From Amycolatopsis acidiphila (GTDB lineage Bacteria; Actinomycetota; Actinomycetes; Mycobacteriales; Pseudonocardiaceae): DNA of 64,000 nt. The notes under the pieces are model-generated. The model was given only the letters and a program-made list of their open reading frames with translations, was not told the DNA's origin and did not search any database. The stretch is from contig NZ_CP090063.1 in NCBI RefSeq assembly GCF_021391495.1, positions 682,001 to 746,000 on the forward strand, read 5' to 3'. The translations under genes were made by a program, and so were the position numbers. Below are positions 31,018-39,989 of the stretch, piece after piece (within the stretch, counting starts at the first letter, position 1; every line of letters starts with the position of its first letter).

Positions 31018-31803
31018 ATGTGGGTCATCGGCCTGGTGCTGATCGCCGCCGCGGTCGCCGGGTTCTTCTGGATGCAGGCCACCAAACGCGAGCTGCACGC
31101 CATGATCGGCACGGAGACGCTGTCGATCCCCGAACTGGAGGACCTGCGGCGGATCTCCGACGAGCTCGGCGCGCGCGGCGGCTTCCGCAAGACCGCGGAA
31201 GTCGTGGGCGCCGCGTACCCGCGCCCAGAGGGCCCGCTGACCGCGGAGATCAGCAAGACCCCGTGCGTCTGGTACCGCTACCAGGTCGAACGGCAGTACG
31301 AGCACGTCCAGTACCGCGACGGCCGCCGCTACCGGTCCAAGCGCACGGAGAAGGTCGCCGAGCACACCTCGTCGGAGGGCTACGCGCTGATCGACGAGCA
31401 GGGCCGCACCATCGGGGTCGCCCCGGACGGCACGAAGCCCGAGGGCGTCGAGCAGACGGTGAACCGGTTCGAGCCCTACCGCGGCGGTGACCAGTCGTTC
31501 GAGCTGTTCGGCATCCGGCTGCCGGGGTTCCTCGCGGGCAACCGGGATTCGACGATCGGCTTCGAGTACAAGGAGTGGCTGATCCGCCCCGGCACCCGGC
31601 TCTACGTCCTGGGCGAGGTGCACGACGTCATCGGCCCGCTGGTGATCGGGAAGCCCCGGGAGAAGGGGCACTTCCTCGTCGCGGCGAAGACCGAGCAGGA
31701 GCTGCGGGCCGATCGCACCCGGCGGCACAAGCTCTTCGCGGTCGGCGTGATCGTCGCGTTCGTCGCCGGTCTCGCGCTCACCGTGGTGGGCATCGTCCGC
31801 TAG
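31018..31803 (+). CDS. GIDE-domain membrane protein ('E3 ubiquitin ligase family', no RING)
   Basis: This 261-residue protein has an N-terminal transmembrane helix (2-19), a central domain and a C-terminal transmembrane helix near 240-259. The central part (FRKTAEVVGAAYPR, TPCVWYRYQVERQY, FLAGNRDSTIGFEYKEWLI, LGEV) matches the layout of the GIDE/BAM domain of mitochondrial MAPL/MULAN ligases. There is no RING finger, so ubiquitin ligase activity is not expected. It starts one base after guaA and overlaps the convergent WYL regulator by 4 bases. Function in bacteria is unknown to me. Confidence 0.75.
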   Translation: MWVIGLVLIAAAVAGFFWMQATKRELHAMIGTETLSIPELEDLRRISDELGARGGFRKTAEVVGAAYPRPEGPLTAEISKTPCVWYRYQVERQYEHVQYRDGRRYRSKRTEKVAEHTSSEGYALIDEQGRTIGVAPDGTKPEGVEQTVNRFEPYRGGDQSFELFGIRLPGFLAGNRDSTIGFEYKEWLIRPGTRLYVLGEVHDVIGPLVIGKPREKGHFLVAAKTEQELRADRTRRHKLFAVGVIVAFVAGLALTVVGIVR

Positions 31804-32765
31804 GGGTGCGCCGCGGCCCTGGCGAACCTCGTGCCCCAGTCGCGCAGCCGCTCGTGCAGCTCGGGCGGGCGGACCACGTGGAAGTCGGCCGCCATCACGC
31901 CGAGCGCCATGAGGGCCCAGTCCAGCTGGTCGACCGTCATGCGCACCCGGCAGTGCCCGGCGTCCACCTCGTCGACCGTGCTCCACCGGCCGATCCGCTC
32001 GCGCACTTCCGCGGCCGGGGCGTCGGCCAGCGCCTCCACCTCGTACGGGCGGGGGACGTTCTCCAGGCCCGCGCGGACGAACGCGGCCGCGTCGGCGGCG
32101 GGCAGCTCGCGGTCACGGAACCGGGCTCCGGTCGTGGCGGGGGAGAGAACCCGGTCGGCACGGAAGTTGCGCCAGTCGTGCCGGGTGAGGTCGTAGGCGA
32201 CCAGGTACCACCGGTGGCCGACGGAGACCAGCCGGTGGGGCTCGACGTGCCGCTCGGTGCGGACGCCGGCGGCGGCGGTGTAGGAGAAGCGGAGGCGCTC
32301 GCTGTCGCGGCAGGCGAGCGCGATGGTGGTGAGCACTCCGGAGTCCGTGGGCGGCGTGGCCGGCGCACCCCAGCCGGCCGGCACGGTCATCGCCCGTAGC
32401 GCGTCCACCCGGCGGCGGAGCCTGGCCGGCATCACCTGCACCACCTTGGTCAGCACCCGCACCGAGGACTCGGCGATGCCGTCCACCGCGCCCTGGGCGG
32501 CGGCCTGGAGCCCGACCACCAGCGCGACCGCCTCCTCGTCGTCGACGACCAGCGGCGGCAGCGCCGCGCCCGCCGCGAGCTGGTAGCCGCCTTCGACGCC
32601 GCGCTGCGCCTCGACCGGGTAGCCCAGCTCGCGCAGCCGGTCGATGTCGCGGCGCAGGGTGCGGGCCGAGACGCCGAGCCGCTCGGCCAGTTCCGTGCCC
32701 GGCCAGTACCGGTGACTCTGCAACAGGGAGAGCAGACGCAGCGTGCGGGAGCTCGTGTTCGCCAT
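31800..32765 (-). CDS. YafY-type WYL-domain transcriptional regulator
   Basis: This 321-residue protein has an N-terminal winged HTH (LLSLLQSHRYWPGTELAERL, VSARTLRRDIDRLRELGYPV) and a WYL ligand-sensing domain (VGHRWYLVAYDL). WYL proteins respond to nucleic acids or other negatively charged ligands. The ATG at 32765 was chosen because homology starts there. It diverges from a DinB-family gene across 94 bases, and such regulators often control the neighbouring DinB protein or themselves. Confidence 0.88.
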   Translation of the reverse strand: MANTSSRTLRLLSLLQSHRYWPGTELAERLGVSARTLRRDIDRLRELGYPVEAQRGVEGGYQLAAGAALPPLVVDDEEAVALVVGLQAAAQGAVDGIAESSVRVLTKVVQVMPARLRRRVDALRAMTVPAGWGAPATPPTDSGVLTTIALACRDSERLRFSYTAAAGVRTERHVEPHRLVSVGHRWYLVAYDLTRHDWRNFRADRVLSPATTGARFRDRELPAADAAAFVRAGLENVPRPYEVEALADAPAAEVRERIGRWSTVDEVDAGHCRVRMTVDQLDWALMALGVMAADFHVVRPPELHERLRDWGTRFARAAAHP

Positions 32766-32859
32766 GTTCTGAATTGTCCCGCAATTGAGGTCAGGAAGTG
32801 GCCGCTGTGACTTGTAGCGTGAGTTTCGACCGAAGGAACGGGAACGAAAGGCCGAGAAC

Positions 32860-33390
32860 ATGACCACGACCGAGCTGACCACGACCGGCGAGCGTGCCGA
32901 CCTGCTCGAGATGCTCGCGAAGCACCGTCATTTCCTGCGCTTCACCACCCGCGACCTCACCGACGAGCAGGCCGGGCGGCGCACCACGGTCAGCGAGCTG
33001 TGTCTCGGCGGTTTGGTCAAGCACGTGGCGTCGGTGGAGCGGGGCTGGGCGGAGTTCATCGTGCGGGGCCCCTCGGCGATGCCGGACTTCACGGCGATGA
33101 CTGAGGAGGACTTCGCCAAGCGGGCCGACGAGTTCCGGATGCTGCCGGGGGAGACGCTGGCCGGCGTGCTGGCCGACTACGCCGAGGTGGCCCGGCGGAC
33201 CGACGAGCTGGTGGTGACGTTGCCGGACCTGAACGCCACCCAGCCGCTGCCGAAGGCCCCGTGGTTCGAGCCGGAAGCGGCGTGGTCGGCGCGGCGGGTG
33301 CTGATGCACATCATCGCCGAGACAGCGCAGCACTCCGGCCACGCCGATATCATCCGCGAGTCCCTCGACGGGGCGAAGAGCATGGGCTGA
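32860..33390 (+). CDS. DinB/DUF664 family protein
   Basis: This 176-residue four-helix-bundle protein belongs to the DinB superfamily. The three metal-site histidines are probably in GGLVKHVASVERGW and IIAETAQHSGHAD. Members include bacillithiol or mycothiol-dependent transferases; in mycothiol-producing actinobacteria a thiol-transferase role is possible but unproven. It faces away from the WYL regulator, its probable controller, and ends at a perfect hairpin. Confidence 0.85.
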   Translation: MTTTELTTTGERADLLEMLAKHRHFLRFTTRDLTDEQAGRRTTVSELCLGGLVKHVASVERGWAEFIVRGPSAMPDFTAMTEEDFAKRADEFRMLPGETLAGVLADYAEVARRTDELVVTLPDLNATQPLPKAPWFEPEAAWSARRVLMHIIAETAQHSGHADIIRESLDGAKSMG

Positions 33391-33400
33391 CCGCGGACGC

Positions 33401-33437
33401 GGGAAGACCTCCGGCGAATGGTGCCGGAGGTCTTCCC
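33401..33437. terminator. Bidirectional terminator after the DinB gene
   Basis: GGGAAGACCTCCGGC pairs perfectly (15 bp) with GCCGGAGGTCTTCCC around a 7-base loop. It lies 11 bases after the DinB stop and 11 bases beyond the convergent small membrane protein gene. Confidence 0.85.
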
Positions 33438-33448
33438 TGTTCTCGGCC

Positions 33449-33682
33449 TCAGCTCTTGCGCCCGCCACGCAGGGACGCGCCCAGCATCAGGACCCCGAAC
33501 AGGACCGCGCCACCGGCGAGCAGCCAGCGCAGGTCGAACTCGGGCAGCCAGGTCACGCCGTCGGTCAGCGTGTAGGCCGACACGAACAGGGTCGCGATCC
33601 CGATCAGCAGGGTGAAGACGTCGACCCCGCGGCGGCGCGGCCGCTGCTCGGTCGTCGTCTCGTCGTAGTCGTACTCAGCCAC
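33449..33682 (-). CDS. Small two-helix membrane protein
   Basis: This 77-residue protein has an acidic, Tyr-rich N-terminus (AEYDYDETTTEQRPRRRG) followed by two hydrophobic segments (VFTLLIGIATLFVSAYTL and WLLAGGAVLFGVLMLGA). It starts with GTG and overlaps the end of the PspC-domain gene by 8 bases, so the two are co-translated. It has no known motif. It probably works with the PspC protein in envelope stress sensing. Confidence 0.7.
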   Translation of the reverse strand: MAEYDYDETTTEQRPRRRGVDVFTLLIGIATLFVSAYTLTDGVTWLPEFDLRWLLAGGAVLFGVLMLGASLRGGRKS

Positions 33683-34907
33683 GGCGCACCTCGATCTCTC
33701 CCGCTCCCTGTGAAACGTTCACGTTCACCTGCAGTCCGCCCGCACCGTCGGTGCCCAGGTCCCGGCCGGTGACCGCCGGGCGGCCGACTCCGTCGGTCTG
33801 CTCACCGAGGCAGTTCACGTTCCCCGCGTCGACCTGGCAGATGTACTGCACGTCCGCGGTCTGCGGCACGATGATCGTCGTCTGCCCGGCCCCGGCGCGG
33901 ACCTCGGTCGTGACCGGCGCGGTCGGGGGCAGCTGCGTCAGGTCCAGCCGCATGTCACCCGCGGTGTGCGAGTACACCGGCTGCACCTGGGCGGCCGTCG
34001 TGGGCGTGGCGTCGATGTCCCCGAAGCCGCCCGAGTAGTTCGACACCGGCACGGACGTGAGCACCGCGCCGGCGATCGACAGCGGCACCGCCAGCCAGAT
34101 CAGGCTGCGGCCGCCCCTGGCGAACGCCCCGGCGACCAGGCCGACGCCGAGCACGGCGAGCACCAGGCCGATGACGTGCTGCGCGGAGAACCAGGCGATG
34201 CCCATGGACGCGCAGGCCGCGCCCGCGCCGGCGACCAGCAGGGCCGCGCCGAAGGTCGCCGCCCCGACCTTGGACCGCGGCCGCCGCGGCTCGTGCACCG
34301 GGGCCACCGGTGGCGGGGCGTAGGCGGGCTCGGGGTCCGGCAGGTCCCACGCCAGCGGCGGTGCGCCGAGCGGGTCCGTCCCGGCGGCCGCACCGGGCGT
34401 GGACATCGGGTACGTCATGGTCTCCTCCGCGTGTGCGACCGGCCGGTTCTCGTGGCCGCGGCTTCGATGCAGCAGGTAGAGCGCGGTCACCAGCAGTGCC
34501 AGTGCGACGATGCCGCCGCCGTTGAACCAGCCCCAGCCGCTGCCGAAGCCCAGGCTCACCAGCGGGAAGAAGGCGATCACGAGGACGATCGTGAAGCCCT
34601 TCGACATCGTGCTGCGGCCACGACCGATCAGCGCCTCGACGGGGGAGACCTGGTCGTCCTCGCCGGGGAAGAACAGCCAGCCCAGCACGTACAGCGCCAG
34701 GCCCATGCCCCCGAACACGGTCGCGACCACGAAGGCCACTCGCACGATCACCGGATCGATGCCGTACCGCTCGCCGATCCCGGCGGCGACCCCGGCGATC
34801 TTCCGGCCACGGGCAGGCCGCCGGGGCCTGCTCACCCAGAAGTCCTTCAGCGTCTCCTCGAACCCGCCGAGGCCGTGTGCCCTGGTCCGGTCTGCTGCGC
34901 CACTCAT
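33675..34907 (-). CDS. PspC-domain membrane protein
   Basis: This 410-residue polytopic protein begins with a PspC domain (RKIAGVAAGIGERYGIDPVI, VRVAFVVATVFGGMGLALYV) and has about five transmembrane helices. Its C-terminal extracytoplasmic half (TTIIVPQTADVQYICQVD, LQVNVNVSQGAGEIEV) resembles the LiaF/DUF-type beta domain that monitors the envelope. The ATG at 34907 was selected over the longer frame because PspC homology begins soon after. It diverges from a histidine kinase that also carries a PspC domain, suggesting it modulates that kinase. Confidence 0.82.
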   Translation of the reverse strand: MSGAADRTRAHGLGGFEETLKDFWVSRPRRPARGRKIAGVAAGIGERYGIDPVIVRVAFVVATVFGGMGLALYVLGWLFFPGEDDQVSPVEALIGRGRSTMSKGFTIVLVIAFFPLVSLGFGSGWGWFNGGGIVALALLVTALYLLHRSRGHENRPVAHAEETMTYPMSTPGAAAGTDPLGAPPLAWDLPDPEPAYAPPPVAPVHEPRRPRSKVGAATFGAALLVAGAGAACASMGIAWFSAQHVIGLVLAVLGVGLVAGAFARGGRSLIWLAVPLSIAGAVLTSVPVSNYSGGFGDIDATPTTAAQVQPVYSHTAGDMRLDLTQLPPTAPVTTEVRAGAGQTTIIVPQTADVQYICQVDAGNVNCLGEQTDGVGRPAVTGRDLGTDGAGGLQVNVNVSQGAGEIEVRRG

Positions 34908-35022
34908 GCCATCGAATATCGGGCACGCACGCGGCGGGCACATCGGGGAACGTCCCTGAGATTCACGATCAGGGAGTTTCCCTGATGAATCGGGCTTGCG
35001 GCCGTGTGAGCATGGAAGAACC

Positions 35023-36324
35023 ATGGAAGACGTGCAGGAAAGGGCCCGCGAGACGGCCGTCAGCCGAGTGCCGTCGAGCGCACTCGCGGAGCCGGACGGG
35101 CCACCGAAGCTCTACCGGCACCGGGCCGGCCGCGCGGTCGCGGGGGTCTCCGCGGGCTTGGCCGACCACCTCGGCGTACGCGTGATCTGGGTGCGCGCGA
35201 CCTTCGCCGTGCTCGCCGCGTTCGGCGGGGCGGGGCTGCTGGCGTACGGCCTGCTGTGGGTGTTCGTGCCGCAGCGGTCGGGGGAGGACGCGTCCCAGCC
35301 GAGCTCGCCCAAGGAACGTCAGCAGGCGATCGGGCTGCTCGTGCTGGGCATCGGCCTCGCCGTCGGTGGCAGCACGATCACCGGCGTGATCAGCGGCTGG
35401 GTCGCCGTGCCGCTGGCGGTCGCGCTGGTCGGCGCAGCGGTGGTGTGGCGCGAGGCCGACGAGTCACAGCGACGCCGGTGGCGCACCGGGGCGCGCTCGG
35501 GTGTCGCGGGCGTCGTCCTCGGGGGCGGTGGCTGGTCGGCGGCCGTGCGGATCCTCGCCGGTGTCGCGCTGGTCGTCACCGGCATCGGCGTGATGGTCAT
35601 CCGCAGCGGCAGTTTCGACCAGGTGCAGTTCGCGCTGATCGCGGTGTTCGCCACGCTGGTCGGGGTCGCCGTGCTGACCGTGCCGTTCTGGCTGCGGATG
35701 GTGCGGGACCTGGGGGAGGAGCGCCGGGCCCGGATCCGCACCGAGGAACGTGCCGAGATCGCCGCGCACCTGCACGACTCGGTGCTGCAGACGCTGGCGC
35801 TGATCCAGAAGCAGGCCGAAGCGCCCAAGGAGGTCGCGCGGCTGGCGCGCGGCCAGGAGCGGGAGCTGCGCGGCTGGTTGTACGGGCCGTCGGGCTACGG
35901 CGGCAAGGAGATCACCGACGGGGGCGGGCAGCTGTCCGCCGCGATCGCGGCGGTGTGCGGCGAGGTGGAGGACTCGTTCGCCATCTCGGTCTCGCAGGTC
36001 GTGGTGGGGGACGCGGAGCTGGACGAGCCGCTGACAGCGCTGGTGCAGGCTGCCAGGGAGGCGATGGTCAACGCGGCCAAGCACGCGGACGTTGAGGAGG
36101 TCAGCGTGTACGCCGAGGTCGAGCCCACCGCGGTCACGGTGTTCGTGCGGGACCGGGGCAAGGGCTTCGACCCGGACACCGTGTCGGGCGACCGGCACGG
36201 TCTCGCGGACTCGATCCGGGGCAGGATGGAACGCAACGGCGGTACGGTGCGGCTGCGCACCGCGCCCGGCGACGGGACGGAAGTGCAGTTGGCGATGCCG
36301 ATCAAGACGGGGAGTGCCGCATGA
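35023..36324 (+). CDS. PspC-domain histidine kinase
   Basis: This 433-residue sensor has an N-terminal PspC domain (KLYRHRAGRAVAGVSAGLAD), several transmembrane helices and a HisKA_3-type kinase. The phosphoacceptor is in EIAAHLHDSVLQTLALIQ. The ATPase region includes REAMVNAAKHA and DRGKGFD, and ends HGLADSIRGRMERNGG. The ATG at 35023 overlaps no gene and fits PspC homology. Its stop overlaps the response regulator start. The combination of a PspC protein, PspC-kinase and LuxR regulator resembles the EsrISR envelope-stress system of Corynebacterium as I recall it. Confidence 0.9.
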   Translation: MEDVQERARETAVSRVPSSALAEPDGPPKLYRHRAGRAVAGVSAGLADHLGVRVIWVRATFAVLAAFGGAGLLAYGLLWVFVPQRSGEDASQPSSPKERQQAIGLLVLGIGLAVGGSTITGVISGWVAVPLAVALVGAAVVWREADESQRRRWRTGARSGVAGVVLGGGGWSAAVRILAGVALVVTGIGVMVIRSGSFDQVQFALIAVFATLVGVAVLTVPFWLRMVRDLGEERRARIRTEERAEIAAHLHDSVLQTLALIQKQAEAPKEVARLARGQERELRGWLYGPSGYGGKEITDGGGQLSAAIAAVCGEVEDSFAISVSQVVVGDAELDEPLTALVQAAREAMVNAAKHADVEEVSVYAEVEPTAVTVFVRDRGKGFDPDTVSGDRHGLADSIRGRMERNGGTVRLRTAPGDGTEVQLAMPIKTGSAA

Positions 36325-36980
36325 GTGAGACACCGGTGACCGTTTTCCTGGTCGACGACCACGCGTTGTTCCACGCCGGGGTGCGGACGGAGCTGGACTC
36401 GATCACCGACGAGGTGCGGGTGGTCGGCGAGGCGGGCTCGGTCGCGGAGTCGGTCGCCGGCATCGTCCGGACGAAGCCGCAGGTCGTCCTGCTGGACGTG
36501 CACATGCCCGACGGCGGTGGCGCCGAGGTGCTGCGCCGGTTGCGGCCCGAGCTGCCGGACGTCGTGTTCCTCGCGCTGTCGGTGTCCGACGCCGCGGAGG
36601 ACGTGATCGCCGTGATCCGCGCGGGCGCGCGGGGCTACGTCACGAAGACGATCTCGTCGAAGGAGCTGGTCCGCGCGATCACCCGCGTCGCCGACGGGGA
36701 CGCGGTGTTCTCGCCCCGGCTGGCCGGGTTCGTGCTCGACGCGTTCGCCGACCGGCCCGGCTCGGCGCCGATCAGCGACCCGGAGCTGGACCTGCTCACC
36801 CCGCGCGAGCGGGACGTGCTGCGGCTGCTGGCGCGTGGCTACGCGTACAAGGAGATCGCGTCGGAGCTGTTCATCTCGGTGAAGACGGTCGAGACGCACG
36901 TGTCGAGCGTCCTGCGCAAGACGCAGCTGTCCAACCGGTACGAGCTCTCCCGCTGGGCCTCAGACCGCCGCCTCGTCTAG
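36321..36980 (+). CDS. LuxR/NarL-family response regulator
   Basis: This 219-residue partner of the preceding kinase has a normal receiver domain (FLVDDHALFHAGV, phosphoacceptor in VVLLDVHMPDG, GYVTKTISSKEL) and a LuxR HTH (LTPRERDVLRLLARGYAYKE, FISVKTVETHVSSVLRK). The ATG overlaps the kinase stop (ATGA). It likely activates the flanking PspC genes under cell-envelope stress, by analogy with EsrR. Confidence 0.93.
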   Translation: MSETPVTVFLVDDHALFHAGVRTELDSITDEVRVVGEAGSVAESVAGIVRTKPQVVLLDVHMPDGGGAEVLRRLRPELPDVVFLALSVSDAAEDVIAVIRAGARGYVTKTISSKELVRAITRVADGDAVFSPRLAGFVLDAFADRPGSAPISDPELDLLTPRERDVLRLLARGYAYKEIASELFISVKTVETHVSSVLRKTQLSNRYELSRWASDRRLV

Positions 36981-37077
36981 AGAGCTTTTCGAGAGTCGTT
37001 TGCGTAGCGGTGCGGGTGGTGGAACCTCAGACGCCCTCTCGCTGTGGGATCGCCTCCTCATGAATGCCATCCGCCGC
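36981..37077. other. Short intergenic segment, possible dispersed repeat
   Basis: This convergent gap contains GCGTAGCGGTGCGGGTGGTG, a string that I believe recurs between genes in Amycolatopsis relatives. It occurs once in this window, so the repeat status rests on memory. There is no clear terminator hairpin. Confidence 0.25.
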
Positions 37078-37980
37078 TTATGCAACAGAACTCAGCGTCT
37101 CGACCCGCGCGCGGCGGCGCAGCCGGGTGAGCGCGACGCCCGCGAGCACGATCACCATGCCGACCAGCACCCGCGGGTTCAGCTCCTCGTGCAGGAACAC
37201 CGTGCCGAGCAGGACCGAGACCACGGGGATCAGGTAGCCGACCGTCGACACCGCCACCGCGCTTTCGGTCGCGAGCAGCCGGTAGTTCAGCGCGAAGGCG
37301 ATACCCGTGCAGAACACGCCCAGCACGACCACGGCGAGGACCGGCACGAGGCTCAGGTGCACGGGCCGGGTGCCCCCGGCCGGCATCGCGAACAACACGA
37401 ACCCGCTGGCCACCATCATCTGCGCGCCCGCGAGCGCGACCGGCGAGGAGCCGGTGGCCGACAGGAACCTGCCCTCGTAGGTGTAGATGAAGCCGTAGCT
37501 GACCGCCGCCGCGACGCAGGCGAGCGCGCCCCAGCTGAGCAGGCCGTCGGCGTGCCACGGCGCGAAGATCACCAGGATGCCCGCCAGGCCGAGGACGAGC
37601 CCGGCGAGCCGGGGCAGGCCCAGGTCGCGGTCGACGCGGAAGGCGAGCGCGACCACGAGTGTCCACAGTGGAGTCGTCGCGTTGAGCACGCCGGTGATGC
37701 CGGAGCTGACGGTCTCCTCGCCGACGGCGAACAGCAGGAACGGCAGCGCGTTGTGGAACAGCGCGGCCATCGCCAGGTGCAGCCACACCCGCCGGTCCGA
37801 CGGCAGGCGGCCGCGCTGGAAGTAACCGATGACCAGCAGCACCACGGCGCCCAGCACGATGCGGATCAGCACCAGCTGCACCGGGGTGAACGCCTCCAGC
37901 GCGAGCTTCATCCACAGGAAGCTCGACCCCCACATCAGCGCCAGCGCGCCCAGGCGCAGCAGCGTTTTCGTCTCTCCCAC
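37078..37980 (-). CDS. EamA/DMT-superfamily transporter
   Basis: This 300-residue membrane protein has ten predicted helices in two EamA repeats (ALALMWGSSFLWMKLALEAF at the start of the first; SYGFIYTYEGRFLSATG at the start of the second). Such transporters usually export amino acids or metabolites. The divergent LysR regulator 82 bases away is its probable controller, as in the typical eamA-lysR pair. Confidence 0.9.
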   Translation of the reverse strand: MGETKTLLRLGALALMWGSSFLWMKLALEAFTPVQLVLIRIVLGAVVLLVIGYFQRGRLPSDRRVWLHLAMAALFHNALPFLLFAVGEETVSSGITGVLNATTPLWTLVVALAFRVDRDLGLPRLAGLVLGLAGILVIFAPWHADGLLSWGALACVAAAVSYGFIYTYEGRFLSATGSSPVALAGAQMMVASGFVLFAMPAGGTRPVHLSLVPVLAVVVLGVFCTGIAFALNYRLLATESAVAVSTVGYLIPVVSVLLGTVFLHEELNPRVLVGMVIVLAGVALTRLRRRARVETLSSVA

Positions 37981-38050
37981 GCTGCCAGGTTCCCGTCCCT
38001 GACCTGTAAGGACAAGCGAAATAAACTACATGCCGCGTTCAGCAGAACTG

Positions 38051-38065
38051 TACGATCGGACCATG
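38051..38065 (+). promoter_or_regulatory. -10-like element just before lysR
   Basis: TACGAT (38051-38056) is followed by six bases then ATG 38063. No ribosome site is present, so the transcript is probably leaderless. The layout matches that before the rhomboid gene. Confidence 0.45.
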
Positions 38066-38962
38066 CTCGACACCCGCCGAATGCAGGTCCTGCGGGCGGT
38101 GATCAGCAGCGGTTCGATCACCGCCGCCGCGCGCAACCTCGGGTACACGCCGTCCGCGATCAGCCAGCAGCTGGCGACGCTCGAGCGCGAGGCGGGCGTG
38201 GAACTGCTGGAGCGGGTCGGCCGCGGCGTCCGGCCGACCGCCGCCGGCGCCCTGCTGTCCGAGCACGCGGAGGTGCTCAGCGGTCAGCTGTCGAAGGCCG
38301 AGTCCGAGCTGGCCGACCTCAAGGCGGGCCGCACGGGCCGGCTCGCGGTCCGCTACTTCGCCACCGCCGGTGCGGCGCTCGTCCCGCCCGCGATCGCGGC
38401 GATCGGGCGCGAGTTCCCCGGCATCCAGCTGGACCTGAAGCTGCGCGAGCCGCTCGACTCGATCCGGGAGGTCGAGGCGGGCGAGGTCGACGTGGCGATC
38501 GTCGTGTGGCGCGGGGAGTGGCGGATCAAGACGGCCGAGCTGGTGCACCTGCTCGACGACCCGTACCGCGCGACGCTGCCGCGCACGCATCCCCTCGCCC
38601 ACAAGCGGGTGCTGGACCTGTCCGACCTGCGCGACGAACCGTGGGTCGGCAACGAGGGCACGCCCGGCCCCTGCCGGGACGTGCTCCTCGCCGCGTGCGG
38701 CGCCGCGGGCTTCGTGCCGAACTTCGTGGTGGACTGCGAGGACTACCAGACCGCACAGGGGTTCGTGGCCGCCGGGCTCGGCATCAGCCTGGTGCCGGCG
38801 CTGGGCCTGGGCTCACCGCATCCCGGCGTGGCGATCAAGCGCATCCGCAGGCCGGAGCCGATCCGGTCGATCCACGCCGCGGTGGCCACCCGGGCGAAGG
38901 GCAGGCCCGCGGTCCGGCACTTGCTGGACACCCTGCGCGCAGCGGCGCCCGCTGCCGCCTAG
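38063..38962 (+). CDS. LysR-family transcriptional regulator
   Basis: This 299-residue regulator has the N-terminal HTH (MQVLRAVISSGSITAAARNL, YTPSAISQQLATLEREAG) and a periplasmic-binding-fold effector domain (VDVAIVVWR, FVAAGLGISLVPAL). The ATG at 38063 was favoured over 38030. It diverges from an EamA transporter, its likely target. The stop overlaps the convergent pseudokinase gene by 4 bases. Confidence 0.92.
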   Translation: MLDTRRMQVLRAVISSGSITAAARNLGYTPSAISQQLATLEREAGVELLERVGRGVRPTAAGALLSEHAEVLSGQLSKAESELADLKAGRTGRLAVRYFATAGAALVPPAIAAIGREFPGIQLDLKLREPLDSIREVEAGEVDVAIVVWRGEWRIKTAELVHLLDDPYRATLPRTHPLAHKRVLDLSDLRDEPWVGNEGTPGPCRDVLLAACGAAGFVPNFVVDCEDYQTAQGFVAAGLGISLVPALGLGSPHPGVAIKRIRRPEPIRSIHAAVATRAKGRPAVRHLLDTLRAAAPAAA

Positions 38963-39924
38963 AGGAACAGGACCTGCGTGATCCCGACGCCGATCGCGGC
39001 CGCGCACAGCACGGCGAGCACGGTGAGGATCAGCGCCCGCACGCGCGCGGGCGTCAGCTGGATCAGCGGCGCCTTGGTGGCGACCGGCTGCGGCAACGGC
39101 TGTCCCACCGGCCACGCGACGGGGATCGTCGGCAGCGCCGGTGCGGTCGGCGGGATGAACGCCGACTGACGGCCCTGGGTGATCGCCTGGAACGCGATGA
39201 TGCTGTCCGCCAGCGTCGGCCGCGTCATCGGGTCCACGCGCAGCAGCTTCATCAGCGCACCGGTCAGCTGGCCCGCCCGCCGCGGCTGGCGCAGCGGGCC
39301 GGTGCCGTTCTCGCCGTAGGGCGGCACGCCCTCGACCGCCTGGTACAGCGTCGCGCCGAGGGAGAACGCGTCGGCGGCGTGGTCCGGCGGGGCGCCGTGC
39401 AGGATCTCCGGGGCGCGGAACGCCGGGTTCTGCCCGGGGCCGGTGATGCCGATGTCGGTGATCTTCACGCCACCGTCGTCGGCGAGCAGCACGTTGCCCG
39501 GTTCGAGCCCGCGGTGCAGGATCCCGGCCCGGTGCGCGGCCGACAGCGCGGACGCCAGCTGGATGCCCAGGAACGCGGCCTGCTCGGGTGTCAGCGTGCC
39601 GTGCTCGGTGAGGAAGTGCGCCATGCTGCGCGACGGCACGTACTCCATGACCAGCCACGGGTCGGGCCCGTCCCGCACCACGTCGTACACGGTGATCGCG
39701 CTGTTGTGCAGCACGCGGGTCGCGGCGCGGCCCTCCTGGAGGGCGAGGTTGATCATGTGCTCGGTCCGCGCGGGATCGAGGCCGGGCTGGACGAACACCC
39801 GCTTCGCGGCGACGGTGCGATGCAGCAGCGTGTCGTACGCCAGCCACACGATCCCGGCACGGCCACGGCCGATCGGCTGATCCAACCGGTACCGGCCGCC
39901 GACGACTGCGCCCTCAGTTCCCAA
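38959..39924 (-). CDS. Predicted Ser/Thr pseudokinase, membrane-anchored
   Basis: This 321-residue protein has an STPK fold but lacks a key catalytic residue. The ATP-binding lysine (Lys41 in VAAKRVF) and the DFG-like Asp157 (DIG) remain. The HRD motif is HRG (Gly139), and the usual lysine of the catalytic loop is glutamate (HRGLEPGN). The activation segment is also very short. A transmembrane helix ends the protein (ALILTVLAVLCAAAIGVGI). The start is TTG at 39924, after GAGAGG. It is paralogous to the intact kinase 65 bases upstream and probably arose by tandem duplication, perhaps becoming a scaffold or allosteric partner. Confidence 0.85.
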   Translation of the reverse strand: MGTEGAVVGGRYRLDQPIGRGRAGIVWLAYDTLLHRTVAAKRVFVQPGLDPARTEHMINLALQEGRAATRVLHNSAITVYDVVRDGPDPWLVMEYVPSRSMAHFLTEHGTLTPEQAAFLGIQLASALSAAHRAGILHRGLEPGNVLLADDGGVKITDIGITGPGQNPAFRAPEILHGAPPDHAADAFSLGATLYQAVEGVPPYGENGTGPLRQPRRAGQLTGALMKLLRVDPMTRPTLADSIIAFQAITQGRQSAFIPPTAPALPTIPVAWPVGQPLPQPVATKAPLIQLTPARVRALILTVLAVLCAAAIGVGITQVLFL

Positions 39925-39989
39925 AGCAACCTCTCGTCGCGCCGACGGTCGGATAGTTACCGTCCACCCTACTGATCCAGCCTGAGAAC

